Source: Acidimicrobiales bacterium
GTDB lineage: Bacteria > Actinomycetota > Acidimicrobiia > Acidimicrobiales > Acidimicrobilacustridaceae
Reading direction: 5' to 3'
Assembly (NCBI GenBank): GCA_023261915.1
Contig: JALRFT010000187.1
Location: forward strand, 1 to 9,917
DNA length: 9,917 bases
The position numbers and the translations under genes are program-made. Below are positions 7,190 to 9,917 of the stretch, piece after piece; within the stretch, counting starts at the first letter, position 1, and every line of letters starts with the position of its first letter. The notes beneath the pieces were generated by a model, which was given only the letters and a program-made list of their open reading frames with translations, did no database searches and was not told the origin of the DNA.

Positions 7190-7806
7190 ACGGACCCATC
7201 CTCGTTCCCCCCATGGAGCCATCGGCCCACGTGGCGGGCCGCCGGCGAGGCTGGGTCGTCGGGGGGTTGGGACTCGCTCTCGTGGCGCTCGGCATGTTCG
7301 GAGCGGCAGTGTGGGTGTGGGGGCTGTCCCCGGTGGGGTTCGAACGCATCGACCTCGGTGGGGGTGCGCAGTCACTGCGTTTCGACACGGCTGGGGAGTA
7401 CATCGTGTTCGAGGAGCGCACGGGGTCGACCCCCGCTGGGGTGGAGGGCCTCGTCGTGCAGTCGCGCACCGGGGATCGGCTGATCATTGAGCGACCGGCG
7501 CGCGGGGAGGGCGAGCGCTCGCTCCCCTTCCTCAATGCATGGGAGGTCGGCGCTTTCCGGGTCCGGGTACCCGGGGTGTACACCGTCTACGCCGTCCGAC
7601 CCGGGATTCAGGCGGCGGCACCGGGAGGGGAGTTGCTCATCGCCAACGCCCGCAGCGCCGGGTGGCTCGGTTCGTGGCTCGGTCTGTTCGTACTCGCCGT
7701 CGTGCCGGCGGCAGGTGGGGTGGCCGTCGTCGTCTGGTGGCGACGCAGTTCTTCCAATCGGATCGGGACCCCAACCAGCACGGGTCCCGACGGCGCCATC
7801 CGGTAG
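7186..7806 (+). CDS. Unrecognised two-helix membrane protein in the dap cluster (second of pair)
   Basis: I do not recognise this 206-residue protein. RRR at 19-21 precedes a transmembrane helix at about 23-46. An external domain without Cys follows, then a second helix at about 160-185 and a basic cytosolic tail, so both ends should be inside. AGEYIVFEE (69-77) and PGVYTVYAV (129-137) correspond to GELVVFVE and PGTYRVVV of the preceding protein, about 60 residues apart in both. The two therefore look like diverged tandem duplicates. The GTG at 7186 overlaps the previous stop as GTGA and has AGGGG at 7177-7181; an ATG at 7213 is the alternative start. The 3' end contains a 9-bp inverted repeat and the stop codon TAG forms part of the -10 box of dapD. 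A role in the cell envelope near peptidoglycan precursor genes is inference only. Confidence 0.85.
   Translation: MNGPILVPPMEPSAHVAGRRRGWVVGGLGLALVALGMFGAAVWVWGLSPVGFERIDLGGGAQSLRFDTAGEYIVFEERTGSTPAGVEGLVVQSRTGDRLIIERPARGEGERSLPFLNAWEVGAFRVRVPGVYTVYAVRPGIQAAAPGGELLIANARSAGWLGSWLGLFVLAVVPAAGGVAVVVWWRRSSSNRIGTPTSTGPDGAIR
7763..7790. promoter_or_regulatory. Perfect 9-bp inverted repeat before dapD (operator or terminator)
   Basis: TCGGGACCC at 7763-7771 is exactly complementary in reverse to GGGTCCCGA at 7782-7790, with a 10-base spacer. It lies within the last codons of the second membrane gene, 13 bases before the -10 box of dapD, so its right arm covers the -35 position. It could be a repressor operator for dapD, or an RNA hairpin that ends or slows the upstream transcript. 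There is no T-tract after it. Confidence 0.5.
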
Positions 7807-7817
7807 CCTCGCCAACC
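7804..7817 (+). promoter_or_regulatory. Leaderless or near-leaderless promoter of dapD
   Basis: TAGCCT at 7804-7809 fits TANNNT and lies eight bases before the ATG at 7818. Its first three bases are the stop codon of the preceding gene. No Shine-Dalgarno is seen before the ATG. This suggests that dapD and dapE can be transcribed separately from the dapC unit. Confidence 0.5.
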
Positions 7818-8639
7818 ATGGCCGAGCTCAGCGTCCGTATCACCGAACTGTGGGTCCGACGCGAGGAACTCACTGCTGGGGACCCCGACGCCCTGGCCAC
7901 GGTCCTTGAAGCCGTCGGATTGCTCGACAGCGGTGCGGCCCGAGTGGCTGAGGTGGTGGGTGACGAGGTGGTGGTCCACCAGTGGCTCAAGCAGGCGATC
8001 CTGCTCTACTTCCGTCTGACCTCCATGGCCACCATGGAACTCGGGCCCTTTGAGTTCGCGGACAAGATCCCGCTGAAGTCGGGGTTTGCTGAGGCCGGGG
8101 TGCGGGTCGTCCCCGGGGCGTCGGCGCGATTTGGCTCGTTCCTCGACCGGGGTGTGGTGATGATGCCGAGCTACGTCAACATCGGTGCCCGGGTGGGGGC
8201 GAACTCGATGGTGGACACGTGGGCCACGGTGGGGTCGTGTGCTCAGGTCGGTGCCAACGTGCATCTCTCCGGCGGTGTGGGCATTGGCGGAGTGCTCGAA
8301 CCTCCTCAGGCCGCCCCCGTGATCATTGGGGACGAGACGTTGATTGGCAGTCGGTGCATCGTGGCCGAGGGCGCCCGTGTGGGTGAAGGAGCCGTGCTGG
8401 GTGCGGGTTGCATCCTCACCGGTTCGGTCCCCGTCATCGACGCGGCGAGTGGCGAGGAGCTCTCGCGTGGCGTGGTGCCGTCATGGTGTGTTGCCGTTTC
8501 GGCCACCCGTTCGCGCACCTTTGACGGTGGGACGTTTGGTCTGCCGTGCGTGCTCGTGGTGAAGCGGCTGGAGCCCGGTGAGCGTCATGACAAGGCCCGG
8601 CTCAACGAGGTACTCCGGGATCATGGTGCCGCCACCTGA
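7818..8639 (+). CDS. dapD: Tetrahydrodipicolinate N-succinyltransferase DapD (proteobacterial-type)
   Basis: DapD transfers succinyl from succinyl-CoA to tetrahydrodipicolinate, committing it to the succinylase branch; DapC and DapE follow. The 273-residue length matches the E. coli enzyme. FADKIPLK is followed by VVPGASARFG, MMPSYVNIGARVG, MVDTWATVGSCAQVG (Asp133 in MVDTW, probably catalytic by comparison with the characterised enzyme), VHLSGGVGIGGVLEP and hexapeptide repeats forming a left-handed beta-helix. The protein ends with VLVVKR and LNEVLRDHG. This is the E. coli-like family. The mycobacterial DapD family is longer (about 317 residues) and reads differently in these segments. The ATG at 7818 is chosen over a longer frame from 7539, which lies inside the preceding gene. 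It overlaps dapE by 17 bases. Confidence 0.95.
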   Translation: MAELSVRITELWVRREELTAGDPDALATVLEAVGLLDSGAARVAEVVGDEVVVHQWLKQAILLYFRLTSMATMELGPFEFADKIPLKSGFAEAGVRVVPGASARFGSFLDRGVVMMPSYVNIGARVGANSMVDTWATVGSCAQVGANVHLSGGVGIGGVLEPPQAAPVIIGDETLIGSRCIVAEGARVGEGAVLGAGCILTGSVPVIDAASGEELSRGVVPSWCVAVSATRSRTFDGGTFGLPCVLVVKRLEPGERHDKARLNEVLRDHGAAT

Positions 8640-9714
8640 TGATCCGTTCCCCTCGGGGGACCTGCTGGCACTGACGGCGACACTCGTTGACATCCCTTCT
8701 CCCAGTTTCTCCGAGTCCGTCATCGTTGACGCCCTTGAGGTTTCGCTCCGTGCGTGCGCCCATCTCGAGGTCGACCGTATCGGTGACAACGTCGTGGCTC
8801 GCACGATGGGGGGCCGGCCCCGACGCCTGATCCTCGCCGGTCACACCGACACGGTGCCCGCCAATGACAACGAAGTCGCCCGGGTGGAAGGTGACCGTGT
8901 CTATGGCGTGGGGAGTGCCGACATGAAGGGCGGTCTCGCCGTGATGCTCGAGCTCGCCCGCACCGTCACCGAGCCAGCGATCGACGTCACCTACATCTTC
9001 TACGCTCGCGAGGAGGTCGCCGCCGAGCACAGCGGGTTGCACGAGCTGTTCGCTGCACGCCCCGACCTGCTTGCGGGGGATGCGGCGCTGCTGGGTGAGC
9101 CCACGTCTGCGGCCATTGAGGCAGGCTGTCAGGGCACTCTGCGAATGCAGGTCGTACTGGCCGGAGATCGGGCGCACACGGCGCGGCCGTGGATGGGGCG
9201 CAACGCCATCCATCGGCTCAGTGGTCTGCTCGGTGCTATCGATGCCTACGAACCTCGACGGCCGATCATCGAAGGTTGCGAATTCCGCGAGGCGCTCTCA
9301 GCAGTGGCTGTCAGTGGTGGTATAGCTGGCAACGTTGTTCCCGACCGGGTCGAGCTGGTGCTCAACCATCGGTTCGCCCCCGATCGCTCGCCGGCCGAGG
9401 CCGAGGCCCACATCCGGGACCTTCTCGCCCCCTTCCTCGAGGCCGGTGACACGGCGGAGGTCGTCGACGTTGCCGGTGGGGCGTGGCCAGCAGTTGGGGA
9501 TCCCGTGGTGCAGGCCCTCATTGCCAGTGAGAATCTCACGGTGGGGGCCAAGCTCGGTTGGACCGACGCCGCCACCTTCTCTGCCCACGGTATTCCTGCC
9601 GCCAATTTCGGTCCCGGTGACGCCACCATTGCCCACACTGCGGGGGAGTTCGTCGAGCGGGAGGGGCTCGATGCCGTCCATCGTGGCCTCTGCAGCGTGC
9701 TGCTAGGGACCTAG
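8623..9714 (+). CDS. dapE: Succinyl-diaminopimelate desuccinylase DapE
   Basis: DapE removes succinate from N-succinyl-LL-diaminopimelate, giving LL-diaminopimelate, the substrate of DapF. This 363-residue M20-family metallohydrolase has the di-zinc site visible: GHTDTVP (His74, with Asp76 supporting), SADMKGG (bridging Asp100), YAREE (general base Glu130 and ligand Glu131), GEPT (Glu159) and the C-terminal IAHTAGEFV (His338). An inserted dimerisation domain lies between the two parts of the catalytic domain (about 165-275), with SGGIAGNVVPD inside it. The ATG at 8623 leaves a normal N-terminus (LLALTATLVDIPSPSFSE); a GTG at 8578 would lengthen it by 15 residues. The 17-base overlap with dapD suggests coupled translation. 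It resembles the actinobacterial DapE group more than the E. coli one. Confidence 0.94.
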   Translation: MVPPPDDPFPSGDLLALTATLVDIPSPSFSESVIVDALEVSLRACAHLEVDRIGDNVVARTMGGRPRRLILAGHTDTVPANDNEVARVEGDRVYGVGSADMKGGLAVMLELARTVTEPAIDVTYIFYAREEVAAEHSGLHELFAARPDLLAGDAALLGEPTSAAIEAGCQGTLRMQVVLAGDRAHTARPWMGRNAIHRLSGLLGAIDAYEPRRPIIEGCEFREALSAVAVSGGIAGNVVPDRVELVLNHRFAPDRSPAEAEAHIRDLLAPFLEAGDTAEVVDVAGGAWPAVGDPVVQALIASENLTVGAKLGWTDAATFSAHGIPAANFGPGDATIAHTAGEFVEREGLDAVHRGLCSVLLGT

Positions 9715-9721
9715 TAACCGT

Positions 9722-9745
9722 GGTGCCCCTGCCCGGGCGGTCACC
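9722..9745 (+). terminator. Weak candidate terminator after dapE
   Basis: GGTG at 9722-9725 can pair with CACC at 9742-9745, and CC at 9727-9728 with GG at 9739-9740, separated by single mismatches around a GC-rich loop that holds the palindrome GCCCGGGC. It starts eight bases after the dapE stop. No T-tract follows. Low confidence. Confidence 0.25.
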
Positions 9746-9774
9746 CAGAAGGTGAAACGTGTTGAGACGGTGGG

Positions 9775-9780
9775 TAGCCT
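9775..9780 (+). promoter_or_regulatory. Possible -10 box in the final intergenic stretch
   Basis: TAGCCT here is identical to the -10-like box before dapD and stands in the same local form (GGTAGCCTC before dapD, GGTAGCCTCT here). Transcription would begin near 9787. No start codon sits at that point; the nearest are GTG at 9797 and ATG at 9813. No convincing -35 is seen. Confidence 0.3.
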
Positions 9781-9812
9781 CTGGCCCCCCATCGAGGTGG
9801 TCCCTGATCCAC

Positions 9813-9917
9813 ATGTACTGGGTCGATGGAAAATCGTGGGTCGAGTCCGGGGGCATGAGGAGTCGCAGGATTCTGCCGGATGGGCGCGGTGTGGTACGTA
9901 AGGAACCGAATCGGGAC
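9813..9917 (+). CDS. Possible start of an unidentified gene, cut by the window end
   Basis: An ATG at 9813 opens a frame that runs without a stop to the end of the window (35 codons). It begins MYWVDGKSWVESGGM and continues with several basic residues. There is no Shine-Dalgarno, and about two thirds of third codon positions are G or C, lower than in the neighbouring genes. A competing frame from GTG 9797 stops at 9901. I recognise no family. It may be a gene start, a leader, or chance. Confidence 0.2.
   Translation, partial: MYWVDGKSWVESGGMRSRRILPDGRGVVRKEPNRD

Noticed and set aside
9731..9738. Palindrome GCCCGGGC as a regulatory site
   Set aside because: Short GC palindromes are expected often at this base composition.

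Overview
The window is GC-rich, uses many GTG starts and carries all its genes on the + strand. The order recA, miaB, miaA, dapF, hflX is the usual actinobacterial one. The dapC and dapE proteins look actinobacterial, and several starts look leaderless. I infer a deep-branching actinobacterium, possibly class Acidimicrobiia; the class is an inference from general character and not a database match.

Layout. Bases 1-140 do not belong to recA. At about 141 the sequence switches abruptly into the C-terminal half of recA, which ends at 602. After a 181-base gap come miaB (784-2250) and miaA (2255-3163), two tRNA A37 modification enzymes. After an 88-base gap comes dapF (3252-4079), which overlaps the ribosome-associated GTPase gene hflX (4076-5422). 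Then follow dapC (5460-6584), two unrecognised small membrane proteins (6581-7189 and 7186-7806) and finally dapD (7818-8639) and dapE (8623-9714). The last 203 bases hold no convincing gene.

How it works together. dapD, dapC, dapE and dapF encode the last four steps of the succinylase branch of meso-diaminopimelate/lysine synthesis, in the reaction order dapD, dapC, dapE, dapF. dapA, dapB and asd are not in the window. dapC and the two membrane genes are chained by 4-base GTGA stop/start overlaps. dapD starts from what looks like its own leaderless promoter, with a perfect 9-bp inverted repeat just upstream.

Most worth a second look: the pair of related two-helix membrane proteins inserted between dapC and dapD; the Ser in place of the first catalytic Cys of DapF; the inverted repeat upstream of dapD; the truncated recA junction; and a DapD of the proteobacterial rather than the mycobacterial type. 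No CRISPR array, tRNA, rRNA, insertion sequence or recognisable defence system was seen.
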